DNA of 64,000 nucleotides from Polycyclovorans sp964425915 (GTDB lineage Bacteria; Pseudomonadota; Gammaproteobacteria; Nevskiales; Nevskiaceae), in contig CAYROO010000004.1 of the NCBI GenBank assembly GCA_964425915.1, forward strand, positions 62,001 through 126,000. Reading direction: 5' to 3'. The notes below the pieces were generated by a model. That model was not told where the DNA came from and did no database searches. It worked only from the letters and a program-made list of their open reading frames with translations. Position numbers and translations under genes: made by a program. The stretch's first letter is position 1, and every line of letters starts with the position of its first letter. Positions 50,299 to 59,480 of this stretch are shown here, piece after piece.

Positions 50299-52761
50299 TC
50301 ATCCACAGTCTGCCGCACCCACCTGCACCTGGGTGGCGCTGTCGGTTGATCGCGTCCCGGTGCGGACGGTAAGCGTGTGGGTGTCGGCATCGTAGTCCCA
50401 GCCGGGCGTGCCGCCCGCGGCCAGCGGTTGCGCATCGAGCTGGACCGCCTCCGGCAATGGCAGGCCGATGAACTGCAGTGTCCAGCGGCGCTGCTCCAGC
50501 GCGCCAGGAAACTGCGGACCCTCCGCGGGCGCCACGGTGATCCGATGGCAGTTGACCGCTTCGTCGCTGTCGAGCGAAAGGGCCGTCCATTGATAGGCGC
50601 CGTCTCGATACGCAAAGCCGCGGCCTTCATCCTCGTACAGCCGGAACGCGCCGTCGGCACCCGGCCAGATCTTGAGGATAAGGTCATCCTGCGGGCCATG
50701 GGCGCTGGTCGGCAGTTCCGGTTGCAAGGGCAGGATGGCGCCCTTGCGGAGGAACACCGCGTAATGCGCCAGGGGCACCTCGCGGCGAATCTCGGCGGGT
50801 CCGGTCAGCACCTCGCCGGTGAAGAAGTCCACCCAATTCCCCGGGGGAATCCACAGATTGAGGATGGCGGGGTCGCCGGGCGCCGCTACCGACGCCACCA
50901 GCAGGTCCGGACCGACGGTGTACTGACTGCGGTATTGATAGGCTGCCTCGTGTTCGGGCCACTGCAGGTAGAGTGCACGCGCCATCGGCAGCCCGCTCTC
51001 GTGCGCCACCCGGCTCAGGGTGTATAGCAGCGGCACCAACTGTCCGCGTAGGCGCAAGAACCGGCTGGCGATCACCTCGGTGTCGCCACCATAGTCCCAA
51101 GGCAGGCGATCGCCATGGTGAGAATGCAGGCGCATGATGGGTTCGAAGGTGCCGAACTGTATCCAGCGCAGATACATGTCGTCAGGCGGGTTCGGGTTGG
51201 TGTTGAGGACGTTGTTGCAGGGCAGGCCGGGCAGCGGTTCGCCGAGAAAGCTGCCGATGTCGTGCGACACGTAGGGCAGCCCGATATTGCCCTCGGTGGC
51301 GGTCATCTCCGCCTGAAACTTCATCAGCGCCCAGGTCGAGCAGGTGTCACCTGTGAAGTGGATGGTGGACCGATGCTCAGCAAAGGCGCCCAGGCCGTTA
51401 TTGTCGGCGCCGGCCTTGCCGCTCTGAAAGGAGCTGCCGATCCGAGAGAACGCTGGCCAGCGCGAGCCCATGGCTTCGTGCTGCCGGGCATAGGCGGCAT
51501 TGATGAAGGTATCGGCGCTGAGTCCCGGCGCTTGTGCACGCGCCCCCTCGCAGCACCAGTCGAGCCACCAGAAATCGATGCCGGTGGCCTCGATGCTGCG
51601 GTGTAGATCGAAATAAGCATCCAGCTGCGCAGGCTGAGTCCAGTCAAACACGTAGCAGGGCGTGGTGGGGTCGGCCTGCAGCAGGTTGCAGGGCAGGTCG
51701 GCGTCGTCACGCATGAGCGGCCCGGTGCGTGCTATGACGGCGGGGTAGGCCGGGTCCGACTCTGCGATGGACGGGTGAACATTGAGGCCGACATCCAGTC
51801 CCTGTTCATGAAGCCAGGCGACGAAGCCGTCCGGGTCCGGGAAGATGTCCCGGTTCCAGTCCCAGCCGTTCCATGAGCAGGCGTCGTCCAACGGCGCACG
51901 GATCACCGCGTTCCAGGGGATGCAGCCGAGCGCGTTGTGTACCCGTTTCCAGTCGGTGTCGATGGAAACGGTGTCCAACGGCACACCGCGCCGCTGGAAC
52001 TCGCGCACCTGCTCGCGCCACTCGGGGTCGGTGTAGCTCCACCAGCGCGAGAACCAGACGCCCAACGCCTTCTTGGGCAGCAGCGGTGCCGCGCCGGTGA
52101 GCGTGCGCAAGTCGGCCAGGCCTTGCGGGTAGTCGAGGCCGTAGGCAAACAGGTAGCCGTCTTGATAGGCCCCGCCGGCGTCAGGGCGTGGCTTGAAGCC
52201 GGGCGCTTCATCGCTGAGCAGCACGGTTTGGCTGTCGTTGAGCAGGTACCACCCGGAGCGGCTCAGGACGCCGTCAAACAAGGGTTGCGGGTCACGTTCA
52301 TTGTCGAGCCCGCGGCGCCAGCCGCCGAGGTTGCCGGGCTGCGGGGCATGCGACCAGTCGGGCCTCGCTTCCACCAGGGCATCGCCACGGCGCAGACGGA
52401 TGACCAGGTTGTCGGCGTCGAACGGGCCAGCGTTCTGGCGGTAGCGCAGTACGAGGGCGTCGGTCTCGATGATCCGGTGACCCTGCTCGACGCGCGTTCG
52501 ATAGTCGCGGGTCCCCACCGGACGTTGGGCCACGGTCTGGGTCGGGCGATCTTCGAAGCGGCCATTGGCGGCGTACTCCAGACGAATCAAGGTGGGTGTG
52601 ATCACCGTGAAACGGGCCTGGCCGTCCTCAATTACGGATGCCGGAGTGCGCATGCCCGGCGGTGAAATCGGTGCACCGTCGCTACAGGCGCACAGCGCAA
52701 AAATCATCGATAGCGCCAGTAGGCGTTGGCTTAGGCGCAGCGAATGGCGGCGTATCTGCAT
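50299..52761 (-). CDS. Glycoside hydrolase family 31 lipoprotein (alpha-glucosidase/xylosidase type)
   Basis: 820 residues from MQIRRHSLRL. Lipoprotein signal SMIFALCAC followed by SDGAPI. GH31 features: GVWFSRWWSYTD (about 232-243), RGVPLDTVSIDTDW (about 254-267), the nucleophile region FWWLDWCCEG (about 408-417; Asp at about 412) and acid/base region HFTGDTCSTWALM. The frame upstream to 52926 is rejected. It would release alpha-linked sugars at the envelope. Paired across the fadBA terminator by convergence; its role with the GH3 enzyme is not evident. Confidence 0.9.
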   Translation of the reverse strand: MQIRRHSLRLSQRLLALSMIFALCACSDGAPISPPGMRTPASVIEDGQARFTVITPTLIRLEYAANGRFEDRPTQTVAQRPVGTRDYRTRVEQGHRIIETDALVLRYRQNAGPFDADNLVIRLRRGDALVEARPDWSHAPQPGNLGGWRRGLDNERDPQPLFDGVLSRSGWYLLNDSQTVLLSDEAPGFKPRPDAGGAYQDGYLFAYGLDYPQGLADLRTLTGAAPLLPKKALGVWFSRWWSYTDPEWREQVREFQRRGVPLDTVSIDTDWKRVHNALGCIPWNAVIRAPLDDACSWNGWDWNRDIFPDPDGFVAWLHEQGLDVGLNVHPSIAESDPAYPAVIARTGPLMRDDADLPCNLLQADPTTPCYVFDWTQPAQLDAYFDLHRSIEATGIDFWWLDWCCEGARAQAPGLSADTFINAAYARQHEAMGSRWPAFSRIGSSFQSGKAGADNNGLGAFAEHRSTIHFTGDTCSTWALMKFQAEMTATEGNIGLPYVSHDIGSFLGEPLPGLPCNNVLNTNPNPPDDMYLRWIQFGTFEPIMRLHSHHGDRLPWDYGGDTEVIASRFLRLRGQLVPLLYTLSRVAHESGLPMARALYLQWPEHEAAYQYRSQYTVGPDLLVASVAAPGDPAILNLWIPPGNWVDFFTGEVLTGPAEIRREVPLAHYAVFLRKGAILPLQPELPTSAHGPQDDLILKIWPGADGAFRLYEDEGRGFAYRDGAYQWTALSLDSDEAVNCHRITVAPAEGPQFPGALEQRRWTLQFIGLPLPEAVQLDAQPLAAGGTPGWDYDADTHTLTVRTGTRSTDSATQVQVGAADCG

Positions 52762-52987
52762 GATCGAGATGCCCGGCGTGGCGAGGACCACGGAACCCAC
52801 TGTATATCGACGCCGCGGATCTGTTGCGTCCCCGGTTTGGCGTAGATGGCCGCCGGCGTTGGCGGACATGGGCGCCAATGTGACAGCACAGTCTAGGTCG
52901 GATTTACCGATGTCACATGGCTGCAATCACTCTATGGTGCGCGCTGCCGTGCAGACGGCACTCACCCGACAGAAGGATGCCTTGCCG

Positions 52988-55360
52988 ATGTTGCGTCGCC
53001 GCCAGAGCCTGATCATTGTCAGTTCCATCATGCTGCTCGCGGCCTGCGGCGGATCGGACTCCCTCTCCGGTCCACTGGGGAGCGCACCGAAATCCATCCA
53101 TAGTCTGGCGGGCAACTGCTACACCTTGCACGCCGATGGTGGCGCCGTCGGGCTCACTGCATCGGGCGACGGCTACACCCTGGTGGATCGTCATCAGGAT
53201 GCGGTGCCGTTCTATTTCAAGGCGACCCGGCTCGGGTCCTACGTCCTGATGTCGGATTATGAGCGGGCCCCCGGCGAGTATGGCCGTAAGGCCGTGCTGG
53301 GCATCACCGACCCGGCCGGTGAGTTCCTCGACAGCCTTGGCAACTTCGTCGGCGAGGTGGGTTTTTTGATCGCGGGTGTCGGTGATATCAGCAATCTGGT
53401 GCTGGACCTGGTGGATCCCGGCACCGGACCGATCCGTGATATTGGCGAGACCGTCGGCGATGCCGGCGAGGTGGTCGGTGGCATCAATGTCAATCCGCGG
53501 CTGGGTCTGGTGGAGGACGCCAACGATCTCGCCGAGTGGAATCTGCTGCTGGCCAGTCCCGGTCGCTTTACCTTGACCTCGGCCGTCACCGGTCAGCGCC
53601 TGGCAACGGCCGAAGGCCAGCTGGGCCTGACGGCGGCCAGCACTGCGGGCGTTGAAACCGAGTTCGTGATTCAGCCGGCCCAGGGTTGCGATCCCTACCC
53701 GGAAGCCCCCCTCAACGCCGAGATCATTGACCCGCGCGGGCCAGCCACACGGATGGCCGAAGTGCCGCTGTTCCAGCAGGCGCCCGGCAGCTACGACAGC
53801 GATGATGTGTTCGGCTACATCGACGCCCACTCCCATGTGACCGCCTATGAATTCATTGGGGGTCGGGTGAACTACGGAGATCCCTTCCACAAGTTTGGCG
53901 TTGACCATGCGCTGCATGACTGTGCGATCAACCATGGCCCGATGGGGAGCCTGGGGTTGGTGGAAACGGTCACCACCGGCGGTGCCCCGGTGCACGAGAC
54001 CGAGGGTTGGCCCAACTTCCCGTACTGGCCGCGCCACAACTCCCTGCAGCACCACCAGAGCTACTACCGCTGGATCGAGCGTGCCTACATGGGAGGCTTG
54101 CGCCTGCTGGTCAATCATTACACCGGCAACGAGATTCTCTGCCAGCTCAACCCGCAGAAGCAGAATGCCTGCGACTTTGAAGAGAATTGGCGGCTGCAGG
54201 CACAGCGTCTCCATGAAATGCAGGACTACATCGACGCCCAGAACGGCGGGCCCGGCGAAGGGTGGTTCCGGATTGTCGACAATCCGGCCGATGCCCGTCG
54301 TGTGATTGCCGACGGCAAAATGGCGATCGTGCAGGGCATCGAGATTTCCAAGCTGTTCAACTGCGGTGAGTTCCTGGGCATTCCGGAGTGCACGCCAGAG
54401 GATGTGGTGGAGCGACTCGACGCCGCCTATGCTCTGGGGATTCGCCACATCTTCCCGATTCACAAGTTCGATAACGCCTTCGGTGGTGTGGTGCCGGATG
54501 AGGGTTTGGGAATCGGCACGGTCCTCTACGTCGGCAACATTGCCGAGACCGGCACGCCGCTGCTCTATGAACAATGCCCGGAAAGCTTCGCCGACGATTC
54601 GGCGGGTACACCGGAGGCGCCAAACCGTCTCGGCATCTTTGACCAGCTGCTGCGTCAGCTGGAGTACATCAATGGGCAGTTGAGTCAGGCGCTGCCGGTG
54701 CCGCCCCTGGTGCGGGCCAGCGAGTTCGGCCTGTGCAACCAGCAAGGGATTACCGAGTTGGGGCAGTTCCTGGTGCAGGAGCTGATGCGGCGTAACATGA
54801 TTATCGAGGTGGATCACAGTGCCCGCTCAGTGATCGACCGTATCCTGGAAACGGCGGCCAGCAACGGCTATCCGGGCATCACCAGCAGCCATGACTGGCT
54901 CTATTCCGAGGAGCTGCTCGACCGTGTGGTCTCGCAGGGCGGGACCATCAGCCGGTTCGCCAGTTTCCGCGCCAACTGGGTGGACAAGCTGCTGCGGGCA
55001 GAGACGCGTCCGGCGATGAACCGGACCGGGGACTTGGTGACCACCGGGATGGCTTCGGATGTCAACGGTATCGCTTCGCTGCCGGGCAATGGCGGCGATC
55101 CGGAGACGCCGCTCTATCCATTCACGTCGGTAGACGGACGGGTACGTTTCGATCAACAGGTGACCGGGGATCACGCCTTCAACCTTTACGACGGTCGCGG
55201 TGTGGCCCACTACGGTCTATATCCGGATCAGATTGCCGACATGCAGCGGTTCACGGATGACCGAACCCGGGACGAAATCGATACTGCCCTGCGATCGCTG
55301 TTTTCCTCGGTTGAGAGCTACCTGCGCATGTGGGAGGCCGCTGAAGCCTGGGGACCGTAG
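52988..55360 (+). CDS. Amidohydrolase-like (metal-dependent) lipoprotein
   Basis: 790 residues. Lipoprotein signal IMLLAAC followed by GGSDSL. An N-terminal beta-rich region of about 250 residues of unclear fold is followed by a hydrolase domain opening with YIDAHSHVTAYEFIGG (about 277-292), and later MIIEVDHSA, GITSSHDWLY and GMASDVNG. These give the pattern of the metal-dependent amidohydrolase/membrane-dipeptidase superfamily. AAGGA lies about 10 nt before the ATG at 52988; the frame from 52565 is not coding. Envelope hydrolase of unknown substrate, divergent from the GH31 gene. Confidence 0.75.
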   Translation: MLRRRQSLIIVSSIMLLAACGGSDSLSGPLGSAPKSIHSLAGNCYTLHADGGAVGLTASGDGYTLVDRHQDAVPFYFKATRLGSYVLMSDYERAPGEYGRKAVLGITDPAGEFLDSLGNFVGEVGFLIAGVGDISNLVLDLVDPGTGPIRDIGETVGDAGEVVGGINVNPRLGLVEDANDLAEWNLLLASPGRFTLTSAVTGQRLATAEGQLGLTAASTAGVETEFVIQPAQGCDPYPEAPLNAEIIDPRGPATRMAEVPLFQQAPGSYDSDDVFGYIDAHSHVTAYEFIGGRVNYGDPFHKFGVDHALHDCAINHGPMGSLGLVETVTTGGAPVHETEGWPNFPYWPRHNSLQHHQSYYRWIERAYMGGLRLLVNHYTGNEILCQLNPQKQNACDFEENWRLQAQRLHEMQDYIDAQNGGPGEGWFRIVDNPADARRVIADGKMAIVQGIEISKLFNCGEFLGIPECTPEDVVERLDAAYALGIRHIFPIHKFDNAFGGVVPDEGLGIGTVLYVGNIAETGTPLLYEQCPESFADDSAGTPEAPNRLGIFDQLLRQLEYINGQLSQALPVPPLVRASEFGLCNQQGITELGQFLVQELMRRNMIIEVDHSARSVIDRILETAASNGYPGITSSHDWLYSEELLDRVVSQGGTISRFASFRANWVDKLLRAETRPAMNRTGDLVTTGMASDVNGIASLPGNGGDPETPLYPFTSVDGRVRFDQQVTGDHAFNLYDGRGVAHYGLYPDQIADMQRFTDDRTRDEIDTALRSLFSSVESYLRMWEAAEAWGP

Positions 55361-56923
55361 TCAGCCGGCGGTCAGTCGCGCCATCGCCAGGGCGGCGATG
55401 GCGGCGACCATCAGTGCCATCGCGATCCCGGAGACCAGGCTCAGCACGGTAAGTGAACTCCGCATGGCGCGCAGTTCGTCATGGGCTTCGGACAGCGCGG
55501 CCTGCAGTGTGGCCTGGCCCTCAGCTTGACGCTGGACCTGACGCGACAAGGCTTGAAGGGCGTCATGCAGCGACGGATCCACCGCGACCGTCGGCGCCGC
55601 TGCCGGGGCGCCGCCCGCCAGTGCAGAAGCAGGGCGCGCGCGTCGGGGGGTCGCGGGGCCGTCCGATGCAGGGGTCGCCGGCACAATGCGCGCGCCCAAG
55701 CCGCGGGCATCGGCTGCCGCTTGCAGCCGTACCTGGGCGCCCTGGCTCATTCGCGTCCAGGCTTGGTTCACCAGGTGCCAGGCATTGACGGATTCGATGG
55801 CCGGCATCAGCGACTCCGCCACCCGCAGCGGCGCCAAGCCAATCAGCGAGATCATGTCGATTCGGGTATCAGGGTCCATGCGCTGAATCAGGTCGATCAG
55901 CTCCGGCCAACACTGGTGATCAGCCGCGGCTTCCGCGACATGCAGCAGCTGCTCGCCATCCAGCAGCGCCGCGACCTCGGCGCAACGGTTCCGTCCGGGC
56001 TCATCCATCAATCGAATCAACGGCAGCAGGCTGCCCCAGACATCGTCGCGGCCTGCCGCGCGCAGGATATCGCCGAGCATCGCCGGGGTCTGAACCGCCG
56101 GCAGGTTGGCGAAGCGGGCGCGGGCATCGTCCTGCATATCCGCCAGCAGCGGGAGGACCTCGCCCCAGAGGTCGTGGGCCTGCACCGAGGACACCATGCT
56201 GGTGAGGATGTCGTCACCCTGCCGGGCGGCCAGATCCGCCAGCCGGCCACGGACGGCAGCGCTGAGATGCTGCATCAGCCCAAGGGTTTCCGGCCACAGG
56301 TCCTCGCCCGAAGCGGCGGTCTCGATCAGCGAGACGATACGCGTTTCGGGCAGCTGTTCGACGCTGCTGTCCAGGCGTGCCTTGTTTTCCGAAAGGAAGG
56401 CGGTGTGCAGCAGGTCGGCATCGTCCTCCAAGGCCGCGATGACGGCGACGATGGCATCGTCCGTGATGATGTCGACGAAGCGTCCCATGGTGACGTGCTC
56501 GTCCTGCTCTGCGAGGTGAAGGGCGACTTCGACCACCAGGTCCACGTCCATCGCGCGGATCAGGTCGCGGCTACGATGGGGGTCTAGATGCAGACACACC
56601 TCGGCGAGGAAATCTGCGGGCAGTCGCTGCGCAATGCCGACACCGCGCTTGACGTCCATCTGGCCGGCCACCCGCGCCGCCAGCAGCGGCCCCAGTGCAT
56701 GCTGCGCCACCAGGGCCAGTACCGGTACCGGTAACAGCCGCGATGCCGCCACCACCCGCTTGAAGAACGCCTCGTCACTGGCAAAGGCGGCGTGCGTCGC
56801 CTGTTCCCGCAGGCTGCGGACCGCATCGGCCGGCACCCTCGACAACATCGGCAATTCGGCAGGTGACAGGTCCAGCAGTCGGGCCAGCTTCAGCACTTCC
56901 GCCTGGTGCGCCAGGCGGCTCAT
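55361..56923 (-). CDS. Helical-repeat protein with C-terminal membrane anchor
   Basis: 520 residues. About 400 residues of short amphipathic helical repeats (for example VCLHLDPHRSRDLIRAMDVD, LVSLIETAASGEDLWPETLG-type units) resemble MgtE-N/HEAT-type solenoids. An Ala/Pro-rich linker (about 420-450), a coiled-coil segment (about 455-495) and one C-terminal transmembrane helix (VLSLVSGIAMALMVAAIAAL) follow. No enzyme motif. It is the last gene of a three-gene unit with ATGA overlaps. A membrane-anchored scaffold or sensor is a plausible reading; function is unknown. Confidence 0.65.
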   Translation of the reverse strand: MSRLAHQAEVLKLARLLDLSPAELPMLSRVPADAVRSLREQATHAAFASDEAFFKRVVAASRLLPVPVLALVAQHALGPLLAARVAGQMDVKRGVGIAQRLPADFLAEVCLHLDPHRSRDLIRAMDVDLVVEVALHLAEQDEHVTMGRFVDIITDDAIVAVIAALEDDADLLHTAFLSENKARLDSSVEQLPETRIVSLIETAASGEDLWPETLGLMQHLSAAVRGRLADLAARQGDDILTSMVSSVQAHDLWGEVLPLLADMQDDARARFANLPAVQTPAMLGDILRAAGRDDVWGSLLPLIRLMDEPGRNRCAEVAALLDGEQLLHVAEAAADHQCWPELIDLIQRMDPDTRIDMISLIGLAPLRVAESLMPAIESVNAWHLVNQAWTRMSQGAQVRLQAAADARGLGARIVPATPASDGPATPRRARPASALAGGAPAAAPTVAVDPSLHDALQALSRQVQRQAEGQATLQAALSEAHDELRAMRSSLTVLSLVSGIAMALMVAAIAALAMARLTAG

Positions 56924-57162
56924 GACAGGCCCTCCGGGAACAGCACCCGCCTTACGGTGCCGCGCGCCAGCGCGGGTACGTGCCGAAGTGCCCGTTCCAG
57001 AGACTGTTTCAGTTGAGCCTGTTGTTGCTGGCGGGCGTCCATAATCAATTCGGCCAGCTGTGTCAGCTGGTCGCTATCCAGCCCCTCCAATCCTTGCGGC
57101 GGGTTGTCGCCGAGTACATCGGTCAGTTGTTGCCAGCCGCCGGTCACACTGTGCTCACTCAT
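56920..57162 (-). CDS. Small hypothetical protein of the three-gene operon
   Basis: 80 residues, MSEHSVTGGW onward. Largely helical and polar, with LDSDQLTQLAELIMDARQQQ and a basic end (LERALRHVPALARGTVRRVL). No membrane segment. Start at 57162 is fixed by ATGA overlap with the upstream membrane gene; its own stop overlaps the downstream solenoid gene (ATGA). Possibly an adaptor between the two membrane proteins. No family recognised. Confidence 0.6.
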   Translation of the reverse strand: MSEHSVTGGWQQLTDVLGDNPPQGLEGLDSDQLTQLAELIMDARQQQQAQLKQSLERALRHVPALARGTVRRVLFPEGLS

Positions 57163-57473
57163 GGCGTGGTTCGCCCCTGCTCGGCGAGGTCGATAATCGC
57201 GACCCCCACCTCCAGCAGCATGCGCACGATCATCAGGCCGGCGATGAGCACCACCGGAGCCACGATGAAGACAAGCGCAACGCCCGCCAGGAACCACCAG
57301 CCACCGACCATCATCATCAGCCACATGCCGCCGATGGCGCAGCCCATGGCGGCCGCCAACAGCGCCAGCCATGCGAGCAGGAAGAGCGCAGCGGCCAGCT
57401 GGCGGCCGGAAAAGGCATCAAAGCTGAAGTTGGTCAGCCCGAGTCCGATGGATCGATGCGACGAAGTGGTCAT
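57159..57473 (-). CDS. DUF4282-like small membrane protein
   Basis: 104 residues from MTTSSHRSIG. NFSFDAFSGRQLAAALFLLA is followed by two or three hydrophobic helices (about 26-48, 50-75, 76-95) and a short polar tail ending IIDLAEQGRTTP, the general layout of DUF4282 proteins. First gene of the operon, divergent from the acyl-CoA dehydrogenase at 57600. Function unknown; the tight overlaps say the three products are probably needed in balance. Confidence 0.65.
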   Translation of the reverse strand: MTTSSHRSIGLGLTNFSFDAFSGRQLAAALFLLAWLALLAAAMGCAIGGMWLMMMVGGWWFLAGVALVFIVAPVVLIAGLMIVRMLLEVGVAIIDLAEQGRTTP

Positions 57474-57599
57474 GAGGCAGGCCCCCGATGGTCTGGTTGT
57501 GGTGAACCCAGCATAGACCAGCCTCCGCCCCCTGCGCCTGGATGAGGTGCCGGCGCGACCGGATGTCACAATGGCGGCCTCCCTGTCCCGGACCCTTCC

Positions 57600-58748
57600 A
57601 TGTTTGATGTCTCCGATTCCGAACTGGCCGATTGGCGCGCCACCGTGCGGCGTTTCCTTGAAGATGAGGTGGCGCCGCACTATGAGGCCTGGGAACGCGA
57701 TGCCCTGGTGCCGCGTGACCTCTACCGCAAGATGGGGGCTGCGGGTCTGCTCTGCGCTGATGCGCCGGCCGCCTTCGGCGGAGCAGAGGCGCCCATTGCC
57801 TTTTCCTTCTCGGTGGCAGAAGAAGCCGCCCGCATGGGCTACATGGCGCTGGTCACCAACGTGATGATGCACTCGGACATTGTCGCGCCTTACATCGCCC
57901 ACCTCGGGACCAAGGCTCAGCAGCAGCGCTATCTGCCGCGCATGATCAGCGGCGACTGCTTCGGCGCCCTGGCGATGACCGAGCCGGGAACCGGCTCCGA
58001 CCTGCAGGCCATCCGTACCAGTGCGCTGCCGGACCGTGATGGCGGCTATCGCCTCAATGGCTCCAAGACCTTCATCACCAATGGCCAGCACGCCGACGTG
58101 GTGATCGTGGCTGCCAAGACCGACCCCAAGGCCGGCGGCAAGGGCATGACCCTGTTCCTGGTGGACACGGACCTTCCCGGGTTCCGTCGTGGCCGCAAGC
58201 TGGACAAGATCGGCATGCACGCCGCCGATACCTCCGAGCTGTTTTTCGATGACGTCCCGCTCAAGGCTGATGCTGTGCTGGGCCGTATCGGCGGCGGTTT
58301 CGGCCACCTCATTGACGAGTTGCCACGCGAGCGTCTGATGCTGGCGGTGGCGGCAGTGGCGCACGCCGAAGGCGCCCTGCAGCGCACCATCGAGTACGTC
58401 ACACAGCGCAAGGCTTTCGGCCAGCCGATCGCCCGCTTCCAGAACACCCGCTTCGAGCTGGCGAAGGTGAAGACCGATATCGAAGTCACACGCGCCTACT
58501 ACGAGAAGTGCTGCCGGCTTTACGCTGAAGGCCAACTCAACGTGGAAGCGGCCGCCATGATCAAGCTGGCCACCAGTGAGATGGAAAATCGGGTGATGGA
58601 CGCCTGCCTGCAGCTGTTCGGCGGCTACGGGTACATGCGGGAATATCCCATCGCCCGTGACTGGGTGGATGCCCGGGTGCAGCGCATTTATGGCGGCACC
58701 AACGAGATCATGAAGGAAGTGATCGCGCGCGGGATGCTGGGGCGTTAG
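57600..58748 (+). CDS. Acyl-CoA dehydrogenase
   Basis: 382 residues. FAD-contact motif ALAMTEPGTGSDLQ (about 124-137) and GSKTFITNG, C-terminal QLFGGYGYMREYPIARDWVD (about 339-358) and the catalytic-loop region RIYGGTNEIMKEVIAR (about 361-376), the standard short/medium-chain dehydrogenase pattern. It forms trans-2-enoyl-CoA and reduces ETF. Unlike the island enzyme (20025-21209), all canonical motifs are intact. Monocistronic by position. Confidence 0.93.
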   Translation: MFDVSDSELADWRATVRRFLEDEVAPHYEAWERDALVPRDLYRKMGAAGLLCADAPAAFGGAEAPIAFSFSVAEEAARMGYMALVTNVMMHSDIVAPYIAHLGTKAQQQRYLPRMISGDCFGALAMTEPGTGSDLQAIRTSALPDRDGGYRLNGSKTFITNGQHADVVIVAAKTDPKAGGKGMTLFLVDTDLPGFRRGRKLDKIGMHAADTSELFFDDVPLKADAVLGRIGGGFGHLIDELPRERLMLAVAAVAHAEGALQRTIEYVTQRKAFGQPIARFQNTRFELAKVKTDIEVTRAYYEKCCRLYAEGQLNVEAAAMIKLATSEMENRVMDACLQLFGGYGYMREYPIARDWVDARVQRIYGGTNEIMKEVIARGMLGR

Positions 58749-58763
58749 TGGCCGCCGCGAGGG

Positions 58764-59390
58764 CTAGAGCGGCGCCAGCCACGACAGAAAATGATGCGCG
58801 GGGAGATACAGGACCAAGGGAAAGCCCACCAGGGTGAGGCCGAGCCAGAGGTGAGGCGGCATCCAGCTTTGCGCCGCGTCGTCCGACAGCCCATAGACAT
58901 AGTTGATGTTCACTGGGCGTCCGTCTTCGCGGGGGGGTGGTGGCGGTAGCCAGCGGTAGCAGACCAGCAGCAGCACTGTGGCGACAGCGGTCCAGAGGGG
59001 GAGCGCGCGTGGGTCGTAGCCCAGGCGCATCACCAGCACGATCAGCAGGATGGGCAGCCAGCCATGAAACAGTGACAGGGCGCGCAGGTAGGCTGGTTTG
59101 CGCCGGTCGAACATGTAGGCGGTCATGCCACTCAGGCGTCGACCCGTCAGCTGTACGGCGAAGTCGAGTAGCCAGAACGCCTGCGCGACCAGGATGCCCA
59201 CCGCCGCCATGGAGATGGGTATGGGATGCTCGCTCCAAACGCCGACCCAGGTCAGCAGCAGCGCGACGTCGCAGAAGTAGAGAAAGTTGGTCCAGCCATA
59301 GGCGCGCCAGTAGACCGGAATCAGCACCGCCATGAAGCCGGTGTAGGCCAATTTCAGCCATAGGGGCAGCAGCGGGTCGACGGGCAGCAT
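58764..59390 (-). CDS. Multi-helix membrane protein of unknown function
   Basis: 208 residues from MLPVDPLLPL. About five to six hydrophobic segments (about 8-25, 32-48, 56-78, 101-121, 130-148, 180-205) with a proline-rich cytoplasmic loop (WLPPPPPREDGRP). No domain recognised. Start at 59390 is used because the upstream 14 residues lack a ribosome site. Convergent with the acyl-CoA dehydrogenase; a shared hairpin lies between it and the carbonic anhydrase gene. Confidence 0.65.
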   Translation of the reverse strand: MLPVDPLLPLWLKLAYTGFMAVLIPVYWRAYGWTNFLYFCDVALLLTWVGVWSEHPIPISMAAVGILVAQAFWLLDFAVQLTGRRLSGMTAYMFDRRKPAYLRALSLFHGWLPILLIVLVMRLGYDPRALPLWTAVATVLLLVCYRWLPPPPPREDGRPVNINYVYGLSDDAAQSWMPPHLWLGLTLVGFPLVLYLPAHHFLSWLAPL

Positions 59391-59432
59391 CGCCCGATGG
59401 TACGACTTCCCGGCTCGGGAAGGGGCGCCCAC

Positions 59433-59468
59433 AAAAAAACGGAGCCCGCGGCGGCGGACCCCGTTTTT
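59433..59468 (-). terminator. Intrinsic terminator of the carbonic anhydrase gene
   Basis: AAAAAAACGGAGCCCGC and GCGGACCCCGTTTTT form a GC-rich stem with a short GGC loop and terminal A/T runs, 12 nt after the carbonic anhydrase stop on the minus strand. Confidence 0.8.
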
Positions 59469-59480
59469 GGGCGGCGATCA

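Noticed and set aside
52913..54817. 634-codon open frame antisense to the amidohydrolase-like gene
   Set aside because: No start signal or domain; the sense strand has a lipoprotein signal and metal-binding motifs.
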